Part shown: piece by piece, positions 8,052-16,730 of the stretch
How the letters are laid out: each line of letters begins with the position of its first letter
Position numbering within the stretch: the stretch's first letter is position 1
Program-made: the position numbers and the translations under genes
Assembly (NCBI RefSeq): GCF_000717185.1
Contig: NZ_JNYE01000035.1
Location: 1-60,740 of the forward strand
Length of the DNA stretch: 60,740 nucleotides
Reading direction: 5' to 3'
Source of the DNA: Kitasatospora phosalacinea
GTDB taxonomy: Bacteria > Actinomycetota > Actinomycetes > Streptomycetales > Streptomycetaceae
The notes under the pieces: generated by a model
Databases searched by the model: none
Told to the model about the DNA's origin: nothing
The model's input: the letters and a program-made list of their open reading frames with translations, nothing else

Positions 8052-9782
8052 CTAGGTGCGGCGGGCCCGGGCGGGCAGGGCGGCGGCCCGGAGCCGGGCC
8101 CACTGGAGCAGGGCGGCCGCCAGCAGCAGGCCGAACGCGGCGGCCTGGAGCAGCCCGGCCGCCGTCCCGCCGCGCAGCGCCGCCGAGAGCGGCAGGGCCA
8201 GCAGCGGCACGGCCACGGCCGGACCGGCCGCGTACCAGGCGGTGAACATCAGGACGCCGGTGCTCCCGCCGCTGGGCTGCGGCGAGCGGTACAGCAGGTC
8301 GCGGCGGGCCGCTCCGCGGCAGGCGTTCACCAGTCCGGCGGCGACCAGCGGCGGCACGGCCAGCGGCGCGAGCCAGGCCGCCGTGCCGCCGCCGAGGGCG
8401 AGCGCCGCCACCGCCCCGGCCGTCCCGAGCAGGAGGCCGAGGGCGGTGGGCACCACCGCGTGGCGCAGCATCAGCCCGGCGAACGGGTACGGGGACCAGG
8501 AGGCCCGGCGGACGTCGTCGGTCTCGATCCGGGCGGGTTCCAGCAGTTGGGCCAGGGCCTGGTAGCCGAAGAGCAGCGCGAGCCCGGTGACCGCCCAGGA
8601 GAGCGGGCCCCGGGCGTCCTGCGCGGGGACGGCGCAGAGCAGGGCGGGCACGGCCAGCAGTGCCGCGCGGCCGAGCCGGGCGGGCGTGCGGAGCAGGGAG
8701 AGGGTGTCGCGCCAGTACAGGACCAGCCGGGGCCGCCGGGGCGCGGGCAGCCGGACCTGCCACCGGCCGCCGTCCCCGGAGGCGCCGGAGACGGCCAGCC
8801 GGGCGGCGCGCAGTTCGACCGTCCGCAGCGCGGCCAGCACCCCGGCGGCGGTGCGGGCCCGCTCCCGCAGCAGGGTGAGCGACACGGTGGCGACGGCCCG
8901 GTCGGCGAGCACCAGGCCCAGCACGGTCGGCACGACCAGCAGGGCGGCGGCGAGCGGCCCGCCGGGGACGGCGGCGGGGGTCGGGGCCAGCGCGGCGATC
9001 CCGGCCCACCCCCACGGGCCGGACCACAGCTCGACCCGCTCCAGCCAGGGCACGGGGTGCCCGGCGACGGCCAGCGCGCTCTGCACGGCGAACGCCACGA
9101 CCAGCGCGCTCGCGTACGGGCTCAGGCGGCGTGCCCAGCGGGCGGCCCGCGGGTCGCGCTGCACCAGCAGGCCCGCGCAGACGCCCAGCAGCGGCAGGCA
9201 GGCCCCGCCGACCAGGCACCAGGCGAGGGCGGCGGGCAGGCCGGTGCGCACGGTCAGGCCGAGCGCGACCATGCCGCCGAGGGCCGCCACCAGGCCGGGG
9301 AGGAGCGCCAGGCCGCAGGAGAGCCAGAACCAGGGCCGCAGCACCGGGCGGGGCCGGACGGGGTGCGCGAGCAGCCAGTCGGTGGTGGCCCGGGGCGGGA
9401 CGACCGGCCCGCGCCACAGCCCGTCGCGGACGGCCAGCAGCAGGACGGCGAGCCCGGCCGCGGCGGCGCCGCCGGGCAGGCCGGCGAGCAGGCCGGGGCC
9501 GTAGCCGGTGTAGTCGGCGCCCATCGAGGCCTGCAGGAAGAGGCCGAGGCTGGGGACGCCGCCCCAGACCAGCAGGATCAGCACCGTGCAGTAGAGGGCG
9601 AAGGCGACCTGCTTGGCCCGGTTGCGCCGGTGCGGGGCGCGCAGGGCGCGCAGCAGGGCGAGCGCCTCGTCGGTCCAGTCGTCGTCCGCCGTCCACTCGG
9701 CGGCGGTCGTGCCTCGTTCCTCGTCCCGTTCCTGATCCTCGGCCCCGGTTCCGGCCCCGACCGCGGTGTCCGGGGCGCTCAC
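8052..9782 (-). CDS. ABC-transporter permease, integral membrane
   Basis: A protein of 576 residues. After a charged cytosolic N-terminus (about 70 residues) it has a long series of Leu/Ala/Val-rich membrane spans, roughly 10-12, with charged loops between, such as YWRDTLSLLRTPARLGRAAL. It resembles the large actinobacterial ABC-2-like permeases that pair with a single ATPase. The GTG at 9782 overlaps the ATPase stop by four bases (GTGA), so the two are translationally coupled and form one exporter. The substrate cannot be told; there is no binding protein, which favours export over import. Confidence 0.78.
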   Translation of the reverse strand: MSAPDTAVGAGTGAEDQERDEERGTTAAEWTADDDWTDEALALLRALRAPHRRNRAKQVAFALYCTVLILLVWGGVPSLGLFLQASMGADYTGYGPGLLAGLPGGAAAAGLAVLLLAVRDGLWRGPVVPPRATTDWLLAHPVRPRPVLRPWFWLSCGLALLPGLVAALGGMVALGLTVRTGLPAALAWCLVGGACLPLLGVCAGLLVQRDPRAARWARRLSPYASALVVAFAVQSALAVAGHPVPWLERVELWSGPWGWAGIAALAPTPAAVPGGPLAAALLVVPTVLGLVLADRAVATVSLTLLRERARTAAGVLAALRTVELRAARLAVSGASGDGGRWQVRLPAPRRPRLVLYWRDTLSLLRTPARLGRAALLAVPALLCAVPAQDARGPLSWAVTGLALLFGYQALAQLLEPARIETDDVRRASWSPYPFAGLMLRHAVVPTALGLLLGTAGAVAALALGGGTAAWLAPLAVPPLVAAGLVNACRGAARRDLLYRSPQPSGGSTGVLMFTAWYAAGPAVAVPLLALPLSAALRGGTAAGLLQAAAFGLLLAAALLQWARLRAAALPARARRT

Positions 9783-10513
9783 CGGAGCCGGGCCGTTCCG
9801 GCGCCGGGGGCGGGGGCGCCCGCGGCGAGGACCCGGGCGGGCGGGCCCTGCCGGAGGATCCGGCCGTCCTCCAGGACGACCGCCCGGTCGGCGACCTCCA
9901 GGGCGAGGTCGGTGTGGTGGGTGACCAGCAGCACCGCGACGCCGTCGGCGAGTTCGGCCTTCAGGAGTTCGGCGAGCCGGCGGCGGGCCTCCGGGTCGAG
10001 GCGCTGCTCGGGTTCGTCGAGCAGCAGCAGGTCGCGGGGGCGGACCAGGGCGCAGGCCAGCAGCAGGGCCTGCAACTGGCCGGAGGAGAGGGCGGAGGGC
10101 AGCGCGTCGGCCCGTTCGGTGAGCGAGCGGCCCTCCAGCACCTGGTCGACCCAGTCGGCGGCGTCGGCGACCCCGTGCGCGACGGCGACCAGCAGCAGGT
10201 GCTCGCGGACCGTGAGGTCGGGGTAGTGGGCGACGGTGTCGCCGACGACGGCGACCCGGGCCCGGATCCGGGGGTCGTTCTCGTCCATCGTCAGGCCGTC
10301 GAAGCGCACCGTGCCGCTGGTCGGCAGGTCGCGTCCGGCCGCGACCCGCAGCAGGGTCGACTTGCCGGAGCCGTTGTGCCCGAGCAGGGCCACGCACTCG
10401 CCGGCCGCCAGTGCGAGGTCGACGGGGTGCAGCACCTCCCGGCCGCCGTACGAACGGCTCACCCCGGTCAGTTGCAGCAGTGCTCCGCGTGGTGCGGGGG
10501 AGTTCTCGGCCAT
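9779..10513 (-). CDS. ABC-transporter ATP-binding protein
   Basis: A protein of 244 residues with the full ATPase set: Walker A GHNGSGKST (45-53), signature-like SSGQ (about 143-146, in ALSSGQLQAL), Walker B LLLLDEP (162-168) and a switch His in THHTD. The SSGQ is a slight variant of the usual LSGGQ. It is the first gene of a two-gene unit with the overlapping permease at 8052-9782 and supplies the energy for that exporter. The ATG at 10513 heads the family-typical N-terminus. Confidence 0.92.
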   Translation of the reverse strand: MAENSPAPRGALLQLTGVSRSYGGREVLHPVDLALAAGECVALLGHNGSGKSTLLRVAAGRDLPTSGTVRFDGLTMDENDPRIRARVAVVGDTVAHYPDLTVREHLLLVAVAHGVADAADWVDQVLEGRSLTERADALPSALSSGQLQALLLACALVRPRDLLLLDEPEQRLDPEARRRLAELLKAELADGVAVLLVTHHTDLALEVADRAVVLEDGRILRQGPPARVLAAGAPAPGAGTARLR

Positions 10514-10598
10514 CCGGGCGGCGCCTCTCGACGAGTGGTCGCCCCAGTATGGACCGCGGCCCGGGCCCCGCCCGCACCGGCCCGGGGCGTCAGGGCCG

Positions 10599-11489
10599 TC
10601 AGGGCGCCGGGGAGGGGTCCGGGCAGGAGGGGTCCGGGGAGGAGGGGCCCAGGAAGGCGGTCAGTTCGGCGTTGAGCTCGGCGGGCCGCAGGTACGGGAG
10701 GCCGTGGTGGGAGACGCCCGCCAGGGTGCGGACGCGGGCCCGCGGGAGGAGTGCGGCGGCGCGGACGGCGAGGGTGTCCGGGCGGTGGGTGCGGCTGTCG
10801 GCGGCGGGCAGCAGCAGGCAGGGCGCCTCCAGGGCGGCGAGCGCCGCCGGGGTGGGGCGGGGGCCGGTGACGGGGCGGGTGGCGGGGAAGGTCGCGGCGA
10901 GGCCGTACAGCCGGGTCCAGTCCGGGTCGAGGGGGGCGCCGCCGGTCTCCCAGGCGAGGAAGGCCCGGGCGCGGCGCTCGCTGGGGCGGGCCAGCACCGG
11001 GGCGGCGTGCAGCAGGTACGAGGGGCGGTAGCCGGTGAAGCAGCCGGTGGGGTCGATCAGGGCCAGCCGGGAGACCCGGTCGGGGCGGCGCAGCGCGTGG
11101 CCCAGGGCGATCCAGCCGCCGTAGGAGTGGCCGCACAGGTCGACGCGTTCGGCGACGAGCGCGTCGAGGACGGTGTCGAGCCAGCGGTGCAGGTCGTCGA
11201 CGGTGCGCGGGGGCGTGCGGCCGTCCGCCGCGGAGCGGCCCGCCTCGCCGATCCGGTCGACGGCGAACACCCTTGCGGTGCGGGCGAGTTCGGCGGCGTT
11301 GGCCCACCAGCTCGCGGCGGTCGCGCCGCCGCCGTGGAGCAGCAGCAGGGGCGGGGCGTCGGGCGGTCCGGCGGCGTTGACCCGGGTGGTGCCCCAGGGG
11401 GTGTCGAGGTCGAGGGTGTCGACCGGGACGGGCCAGCGGTCGAGCAGGGCGTCGTAGGCGGACAGGAAGGCGGACCGGTCGAATCCCAT
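10599..11489 (-). CDS. Alpha/beta-fold hydrolase
   Basis: A protein of 296 residues with the classical fold markers. An oxyanion-hole HGGG is in LLLLHGGGATAASW, the nucleophile elbow is GHSYGG, and a late His is in GVSHHGLPY. The protein is soluble and lacks a signal peptide. The ATG at 11489 follows GGGGAGA at a good distance. The gene diverges from a MarR regulator with a palindrome in the shared promoter, so it is probably repressed by that regulator and induced by its ligand. Substrate class (ester, lactone, haloalkane-type) cannot be assigned from sequence. Confidence 0.85.
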   Translation of the reverse strand: MGFDRSAFLSAYDALLDRWPVPVDTLDLDTPWGTTRVNAAGPPDAPPLLLLHGGGATAASWWANAAELARTARVFAVDRIGEAGRSAADGRTPPRTVDDLHRWLDTVLDALVAERVDLCGHSYGGWIALGHALRRPDRVSRLALIDPTGCFTGYRPSYLLHAAPVLARPSERRARAFLAWETGGAPLDPDWTRLYGLAATFPATRPVTGPRPTPAALAALEAPCLLLPAADSRTHRPDTLAVRAAALLPRARVRTLAGVSHHGLPYLRPAELNAELTAFLGPSSPDPSCPDPSPAP

Positions 11490-11526
11490 GCTGGCTCTCC
11501 CCGGAAGGTGTCTCGCTCGGCAATCT

Positions 11527-11541
11527 TCTCGCTGAACGAGA
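11527..11541. promoter_or_regulatory. MarR operator candidate
   Basis: TCTCG-N5-CGAGA inverted repeat in the divergent hydrolase/MarR promoter, with further half sites TCTCG at 11511-11515 and CGAGA at 11581-11585. It lies next to the likely hydrolase -10. Confidence 0.5.
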
Positions 11542-11571
11542 TAATATGCACGGCGGAACTCCCGCGGACAA
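11541..11571 (-). promoter_or_regulatory. Likely promoter of the alpha/beta hydrolase
   Basis: On the minus strand TTGTCC (11566-11571) is followed 19 bp later by TATTAT (11541-11546). The -10 abuts the TCTCG/CGAGA palindrome, so bound MarR would block transcription start. The spacing is slightly long. Confidence 0.4.
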
Positions 11572-11595
11572 CCACCCCCACGAGAGGATGAACCG

Positions 11596-12060
11596 ATGGA
11601 CGATCCGGGCCCCGGCCTGCGCGCCGTGCACCAACTGCGCGCCCTGACCGTCGAACTCGACCTGCTGGCCGCCGCGTTCGCCCAGCGCCACGGCCTGCAC
11701 CCGACCGACCTGCGGGCGCTGATCGCCCTGCTGGACGCCGCCCGGGAGGGCACGCCCGCGACCCCGGGCCGGCTCGGCCGCGAGCTGGGCCTCAACTCGG
11801 CGGGCACCACCGCCGTCCTGGACCGGCTGGAGCGGCTGGGGCACGTCCGCCGCGCGCGCGACCCGCACGACCGGCGGCGCGTCCTGCTGGAGGTCACCGA
11901 GCGGGCGGTGGCGCTCGGCCAGGGCTTCTTCGGGCCGCTGATCGGCGACGCGGTCGCGCTGGTCGACGGGCTGTCGGCGGCCGAACGGGCCACCGTGCAG
12001 GGCTTCCTGGCCGCGATGCGGGAGATCGTCGCCCGGCACTCCGGCACCGCGGGCGCGTGA
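11596..12060 (+). CDS. MarR-family transcriptional regulator
   Basis: A protein of 154 residues with a winged helix-turn-helix. Recognition region residues are GRLGRELGLNSAGTTAVLDR followed by LERLGHVRR, and the wing has DPHDRRRVLLEVTE, the MarR DxRD-R signature in the form RDPHDRR. GAGAGG lies 8 bases before the ATG. It is divergent from the hydrolase and should control that gene and itself through the palindrome at 11527-11541. The ligand is unknown. Confidence 0.9.
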   Translation: MDDPGPGLRAVHQLRALTVELDLLAAAFAQRHGLHPTDLRALIALLDAAREGTPATPGRLGRELGLNSAGTTAVLDRLERLGHVRRARDPHDRRRVLLEVTERAVALGQGFFGPLIGDAVALVDGLSAAERATVQGFLAAMREIVARHSGTAGA

Positions 12061-12064
12061 ACGG

Positions 12065-12102
12065 CGGACGCCCGGGCGAGTGGTCACTCGCCCGGGCGTC
12101 CG
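12065..12102. terminator. Bidirectional terminator between MarR and GH6 genes
   Basis: A perfect 18-bp stem with a two-base tip (arms 12065-12082 and 12085-12102) begins 5 bp after the MarR stop and 15 bp before the end of the convergent cellulase gene. Confidence 0.88.
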
Positions 12103-12116
12103 TGGGTGGTGCGGGG

Positions 12117-13346
12117 TCAGTGCTGCGGCAGCAGACCGGTGTTGAAGGTCAGCTTCGGGGCGGCGCTGCGCGCGAGCGCGTGCGCCTGCTCGGGCCACCA
12201 GCCGCCCGCGATCGGGTCGACCGAGCCGTACTCGGGGTCGGCCGGGCCCGCGGTGCCGCGGGTGCAGCTGCCGTCGGACTCGCCGGGGACCTTGATCCAC
12301 AGGAAGGCGTCCAGCAGCGGCTGGCCGGTGTTCGCGGTGGGGCGGGCGCCCAGGCCGCGGCCGGGCGGGTTGCACCAGGTCTGCGGGTCGCCGGTGTACT
12401 TGCCGGGCTCCGGCGTCCAGGGGCCCTGGCCGTTGCGGCTGCTGTCGATCACGAAGTGGGTGAGCTTCGCGTCGGCCGGGACGCGCTCGGCGTACCAGGC
12501 GTCGGCGTCCGCGGCGGGCCAGTACTGGTTGGCGCAGGAGTCGGCGGTGGCGCCCGGGGTGTTCTGCAGGTACCAGACGCACTTGGAGACCAGGGTGCCG
12601 TAGCGGGTCAGCGAGGCGTCGGTCTGGTAGTTCGACACGTTCAGGAAGAAGCCCTGCGCGTCGGCGACGCCGCCGTCGATCAGCAGCTGCGCCTGGGTGC
12701 CGACGTTCTGCCAGCTGCTGTGCCCGGCGTCCAGGTAGACGATCGCGCCGCGCTGCTGCTCCAGCCGCTCCACCGCGCCGGAGATCTCGGCGAGGCGGTC
12801 CTGCTGCTGGGCGGCGGTGCCGCCGCAGAACGCGGGCGACAGGGCGAGGCCGTCCGGCTCCAGGATGACCACGGTCTTGCGGTCGCCGATGCCGCGGGCC
12901 AGGGCGTCGATCCAGGCCGCGTACTCGCTGCTGTTGGACGCGCCGCCCGACGAGTACTGCGAGCAGTCCCGGCCCGGCACGTTGTACGCCACCGTGACCG
13001 GCACCTGCCGGGCCTTGGCGGCCTTCGCCTGCAGCGCGGCCATCGCGTCGGTGGTCTCCTGCGGGGTGGCCGTCCCGTTGAACCACTGCGCGATCGGCCA
13101 GGACGCCAGCTCGGCCATCGACAGGGCGCCCGGCAGGTCGTGGGCCTTGAGGTCGGCCAGCGCCTGCTGCGCGGCCTTGCTCGCCGGGTCGACGTAGAAC
13201 CGGGTGTCCGGCCCGAGGCTCCGCGCCCCGGCGGTGGCGGGCGCGGCGGGCGCGGCCTGGGCCGGGACGGCGGTGGCGAGTCCGAGGCCGGACGCGAGCA
13301 GCACGGCCAGCGGGGCCGCGGCTCGGACTGGGTGGGGTGGGCGCAT
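12117..13346 (-). CDS. Secreted glycoside hydrolase family 6 cellulase (endoglucanase/cellobiohydrolase)
   Basis: A protein of 409 residues. The first 31 residues form a signal peptide (RR-containing n-region, LAVLLASGLGLATAV core, AQA cleavage site). The mature enzyme carries GH6 landmarks: VPGRDCSQYSSGGA near the catalytic-acid loop, VILEPDGLAL (GH6 signature 2), YLDAGHSSWQ, and the substrate-site region NGQGPWTP...TWCNPPGRGLG. It hydrolyses beta-1,4-glucan with inversion. There is no carbohydrate-binding module, so it is a bare catalytic domain. The ATG at 13346 has GGAGAG upstream and starts the signal peptide cleanly. No TGGGAGCGCTCCCA-type CebR box was seen upstream. Confidence 0.93.
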   Translation of the reverse strand: MRPPHPVRAAAPLAVLLASGLGLATAVPAQAAPAAPATAGARSLGPDTRFYVDPASKAAQQALADLKAHDLPGALSMAELASWPIAQWFNGTATPQETTDAMAALQAKAAKARQVPVTVAYNVPGRDCSQYSSGGASNSSEYAAWIDALARGIGDRKTVVILEPDGLALSPAFCGGTAAQQQDRLAEISGAVERLEQQRGAIVYLDAGHSSWQNVGTQAQLLIDGGVADAQGFFLNVSNYQTDASLTRYGTLVSKCVWYLQNTPGATADSCANQYWPAADADAWYAERVPADAKLTHFVIDSSRNGQGPWTPEPGKYTGDPQTWCNPPGRGLGARPTANTGQPLLDAFLWIKVPGESDGSCTRGTAGPADPEYGSVDPIAGGWWPEQAHALARSAAPKLTFNTGLLPQH

Positions 13347-13571
13347 GGCGGGTCTCTCCGTCAGGGGTGGGCGAACGGAGCCGCCATGCAGCCAGCCCCG
13401 GCGACACCCCGTCAAGCCCCGCCCGCCCGGCCCCGCCGAACCCGCAGCAGGACCCGTCACCGGGCCCATCCCCCGGTGAAACTTTCACCCCCGCCGAGCC
13501 GGGCGCGGACGGGTACGGTGGGCGGCGGGGCGTCCCCGGCCGGACGGGGCGGGGCGTGCGGTCCACGAGCG

Positions 13572-14060
13572 GTGGAGGCGGAGTTGACGGACTTCCCGGT
13601 CCTCGGGATCCCCGGCTGGAGCGGGCACCGGGGCATGGCCGTCGTCGGCGGGAGCAGCAGCGGCGGGAGCGGGAGCGGCGGCGGGAGCAGCAGCGGCGGC
13701 GGGCCGCGCGTGGTCGACTCGGTGGTCCACTCCTACCTGACCGCCGGGCGCCGCTCCGCCCCGCTGCTGGTGTTCGCCCAGTCGGCCGTGCAGGAGCAGA
13801 GCGCGGCCGCGCTGCGCAACCTGCTGGGCCGCCGCGGGCGCCCGGAGCACGCCGGGCTGCTCGGGCCGCCCGACCTGGAGGAGACCGCGGTCACCGTCAC
13901 CGGGGTGTCCCGGCCCGCGGTCCGCCACCACTGGGCCGACCCGCGGGTGGCCCTGCTGGTCTTCGACTGGGAGCGCACGCACGTCAGCGTGGCCTCCTGG
14001 GACCACCCGCTGGACGAGGCCCTGCTCGCCGCCCTGGGCCCGCTCCGCCCCCTCCCCTGA
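13572..14060 (+). CDS. Hypothetical protein with a Ser/Gly linker
   Basis: About 162 residues, no recognised family. The N-terminus VEAELTDFPVLGIPGWSGHR is followed by a Ser/Gly-rich stretch of about 20 residues, then a mixed alpha/beta part with LLVFAQSAVQEQSAAALRNL and VALLVFDWERTHVSV. GTG at 13572 was chosen; a TTG at 13584 with GGAGG in front and an ATG at 13635 are real alternatives. No signal peptide. It diverges from the cellulase gene by about 225 bp. Function unknown. Confidence 0.55.
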   Translation: MEAELTDFPVLGIPGWSGHRGMAVVGGSSSGGSGSGGGSSSGGGPRVVDSVVHSYLTAGRRSAPLLVFAQSAVQEQSAAALRNLLGRRGRPEHAGLLGPPDLEETAVTVTGVSRPAVRHHWADPRVALLVFDWERTHVSVASWDHPLDEALLAALGPLRPLP

Positions 14061-14110
14061 ACCCGCGGGGCCCCATGCTGCCGCGGTGCCCCGATCCCCC
14101 GCCCCGGCGC

Positions 14111-14911
14111 TCACCCCCGACGCCGCCCGGCGAAGCGTCCCGGGGTGGTGCCGACGATGCGGCGGAAGTGGCGGTTCAGGTGGGACTGGTCGTGGAAGCC
14201 GAGGGTGGTGGCGACGGCGGCCGGGGGGTGGCCGTCGAGGAGGAGGCGGCGGGCGCGGTCGATGCGGCGGGCGGTGAGGTACTGGTGCGGGGGCAGGCCG
14301 AACGCCGCGGTGAAGGTGCGGACGAGGTGGGCGGGGTGGGCGTGCAGGCGGTGGGCGGCGTCGTCGAGGGTGGTGCGTTCGGTGAGGCGGGCGTCGAGCA
14401 GGTCGCGCAGGCCCTGGGCGAGGCCGGGCGCGGGCGGTGCGGCGGTCGCGCGGGGGCGCAGGTGACGGTGGAGGCGTTCGGCGATCAGGGCGAGGCGGCT
14501 CTCGGCCTCCAGCTCTTCGCCGGGGGCGCCGAGGACGGTGTGCAGTTGGCCGACGCGGCGGTGCAGCAGCGGGTCGGCGAGGTCGGGGCCGTCGACCGCG
14601 GGGCCGATCAACTCGCTGCCGAGACGGTCGAGTTCGAGGTAGACGACGCGTTTGCGGAAGCCGTCCTCGGTGGCCGGTGAGCCGTTGTGCGGGACGTGCG
14701 GGGGCAGCAGGCTGACGGTGTCGCGCGGGGTGCCCCGGTGGTGGCGGTCGAGGTCGTAGCGGACGGCGCCGTCGTCGACGATCAGCAGCGTCCAGGAGTC
14801 GTGGACGTGCATGGGGTAGCGGTGCGCGGTGAAGTGCGCGTGGAACACCTCGACCACGCCGGGGACGCGCGGCCGCCAGGCGGTGGTCTCCTCCGGCGGT
14901 GTTGCGGGCAC
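14111..14911 (-). CDS. AraC-family transcriptional regulator
   Basis: About 266 residues. The N-terminal cupin-type sensing domain (about 15-110) has HAHFTAHRYPMHVHDSW and YDLDRHHRGTPRDTVSLLPP. The C-terminal double HTH (about 165-262) has LDDAAHRLHAHPAHLVRTFT and the conserved AATTLGFHDQSHLNRHFRR followed by IVGTTPGRF. The GTG at 14911 has no ribosome site, so the message could be leaderless. It is divergent from a DUF2000 gene, a pairing seen repeatedly in actinobacteria, and presumably controls it. Confidence 0.9.
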   Translation of the reverse strand: MPATPPEETTAWRPRVPGVVEVFHAHFTAHRYPMHVHDSWTLLIVDDGAVRYDLDRHHRGTPRDTVSLLPPHVPHNGSPATEDGFRKRVVYLELDRLGSELIGPAVDGPDLADPLLHRRVGQLHTVLGAPGEELEAESRLALIAERLHRHLRPRATAAPPAPGLAQGLRDLLDARLTERTTLDDAAHRLHAHPAHLVRTFTAAFGLPPHQYLTARRIDRARRLLLDGHPPAAVATTLGFHDQSHLNRHFRRIVGTTPGRFAGRRRG

Positions 14912-14960
14912 GCAAAGAACGTACAAGATCCGGCGGCGGTGCGGGCGGCACGCTCGGTCC

Positions 14961-15425
14961 ATGGACAACACCCTGACCGCCCCCGCCCCCGCAACCGCAA
15001 CCGCCCCCGTCCCCGCCCGCTTCGACAGCAAGATCGCGGTACTGCTGCGGGAGGACCTCGCGCCGTGGCAGCGGCTGAACGTGACGGCCTTCCTGGTGAG
15101 CGGACTGGGCACCGCCGTACCGGAGTTGATCGGCGAGCCGTACGCGGACGCGGACGGCGCCGGCTACCTGCCGATGTTCCGGCAGCCGGTGCTGGTCCTG
15201 GAGGGCGGGCGCGAACTGCTGGCGACGGCGCACGGGCGGGCGCTGGCGCGGGGGCTGCCGCTGGCGGTGTTCACCGCGGACCTGTTCGCCACCGGCAACG
15301 ACCGGGACAACCGGGCCGCGGTCCGGGCCGTGGCGACGGCGGGACTGGACCTGGTCGGCCTGGCGCTGCACGGGCCGCGCAACGCGGTGGACAAGGTGCT
15401 CAAGGGGGCGAGGATGCACCCCTGA
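14961..15425 (+). CDS. DUF2000 family protein
   Basis: A protein of 154 residues. After a 20-residue Ala/Pro-rich N-terminus the conserved region begins FDSKIAVLLREDLAPWQRLN and continues VTAFLVSGLG. It includes YLPMFRQPVLVLEG, and a C-terminal region DLVGLALHGPRNAVDKVLKG, as in DUF2000 proteins (peptidyl-tRNA-hydrolase-II-like fold). Biochemical function is not established. Its divergent AraC neighbour is the usual partner gene. Confidence 0.82.
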   Translation: MDNTLTAPAPATATAPVPARFDSKIAVLLREDLAPWQRLNVTAFLVSGLGTAVPELIGEPYADADGAGYLPMFRQPVLVLEGGRELLATAHGRALARGLPLAVFTADLFATGNDRDNRAAVRAVATAGLDLVGLALHGPRNAVDKVLKGARMHP

Positions 15426-15446
15426 GCCGCCGGGCCGACCGCCGGT

Positions 15447-16730
15447 TCAGGCCTGTAGCGAGGCGAGGGTGACGACCGTGATGTCGGACGGGGCGCCGAC
15501 CCGGACGGGCGGGCCCCAGGCGCCCGCGCCGCGGGTGACGTAGAGCTGGGTGTCGCCGTAGCGCTCCAGGCCCGCGACGGTGGGGTTGGCCAGTTCGGCG
15601 ATGTAGTTGCCGGGCCAGAGCTGTCCGCCGTGGGTGTGGCCGGAGAGCTGGAGGTCCACGCCGTGGTGCACGCTGTCGTGGATGGTGACCGGCTGGTGGG
15701 CCATCAGCACGGCGGCGCGGCTGCGGTCGCGGTCGCCCAGGGCCTTCGCGTAGTCGGGGCCCTGGCCGTGCGCGGTGCCCGCGATGTCGTTGACGCCCGC
15801 CAGGTCGAACCGGGCCAGCTCGACCCGGTCGTTCTCCAGCGGGTGCAGGCCCAGCTCGCGGACGAACTCCACCCAGGGCGCGGCACCGGAGAAGTACTCG
15901 TGGTTGCCGGTCACGAAGTACGCCCCGTCCTTGGCCCGCAGGTCCGCCAACGGGCGGGCGGCCGGGCCGAGTTCGGGGACGGTGCCGTCGACCAGGTCGC
16001 CGACCACGGTGATCAGGTCCGGCTGGACGGCGTTGATGGTGTCGACGATCCGCCGGGTGTGCGAGCGGCCGAGGATCGGCCCCAGGTGGATGTCGCTGAC
16101 CACCGCGATCCGGTAGCCGTGCGCGGCGCGCGGGAGCTTCGCCAGCGGCACGGTGACCTGCTTGAGCCGCGGCCCGCGCAGCACCCCGTACGCACCGTTG
16201 CCGACCACCCCGACGGCCACCGCCGCCGCGCCCCCGGCCACCAGCCGGGAGACGAACAGCCGCCGGGACGCCTCGGCGACCGGTCCGGCGGGCTCGGCAG
16301 CGCCTGCGGGGCCCGCGGGGCCTTCGGGCTCGGTCGGCTCGACCCGGGTCGCCGGGGTCGCCGGGACGGTGACGGGCTCGGGCACGGCCGCCTCTGCGGG
16401 TGCCGGGGTCCGGCGGGGGCGGAGGCGGTGCAGCAGGGGGCGCAGGGCCTCGCCGGCCAGCAGGGCGAGCAGGAGGTAGATGCTGACGGCCATCCAGAGG
16501 TAGCCGGGCCAGGCGAACCAGCGCTCGACGGCGAGCGGGAAGGCCCGGCCGCCGACCGCCGCGAGCAGCATCAGGGCGGGCAGCAGGAAGGCCAGGCCGG
16601 TGCCGGTGCGCCGGTACCGGCCGCCGGGGCGGGAGACGTCGCGGACCAGCCGCCGCCACAGGTACCAGTGCGCCACCCCGAGCAGCCCGAGCACTCCGAG
16701 GGCCGCCACCGCCATCACCGCGATCATCAT
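15447..16730 (-). CDS. Membrane-anchored metallophosphoesterase
   Basis: A protein of 427 residues. About three to four hydrophobic segments occupy the first 120 residues (for example VAALGVLGLLGVAHW and LWMAVSIYLLLALLAG). A Pro/Ala/Glu-rich linker follows, then another hydrophobic segment with a preceding SRR. The calcineurin-like core has all metal-binding blocks in order: SDIHLG, GDLVDG, GNHEYF, MAHQP and GHTHGGQLWPG. It resembles the YkuE/YaeI family. Cleavage of a phosphodiester such as a lipid at the membrane face is inferred; the substrate is unknown. Starts ATG ATG at 16730/16727. Confidence 0.88.
   Translation of the reverse strand: MMIAVMAVAALGVLGLLGVAHWYLWRRLVRDVSRPGGRYRRTGTGLAFLLPALMLLAAVGGRAFPLAVERWFAWPGYLWMAVSIYLLLALLAGEALRPLLHRLRPRRTPAPAEAAVPEPVTVPATPATRVEPTEPEGPAGPAGAAEPAGPVAEASRRLFVSRLVAGGAAAVAVGVVGNGAYGVLRGPRLKQVTVPLAKLPRAAHGYRIAVVSDIHLGPILGRSHTRRIVDTINAVQPDLITVVGDLVDGTVPELGPAARPLADLRAKDGAYFVTGNHEYFSGAAPWVEFVRELGLHPLENDRVELARFDLAGVNDIAGTAHGQGPDYAKALGDRDRSRAAVLMAHQPVTIHDSVHHGVDLQLSGHTHGGQLWPGNYIAELANPTVAGLERYGDTQLYVTRGAGAWGPPVRVGAPSDITVVTLASLQA

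Noticed and set aside
12117..13600. CebR-controlled cellulase
   Set aside because: No TGGGAGCGCTCCCA-like operator is present upstream of the GH6 gene.
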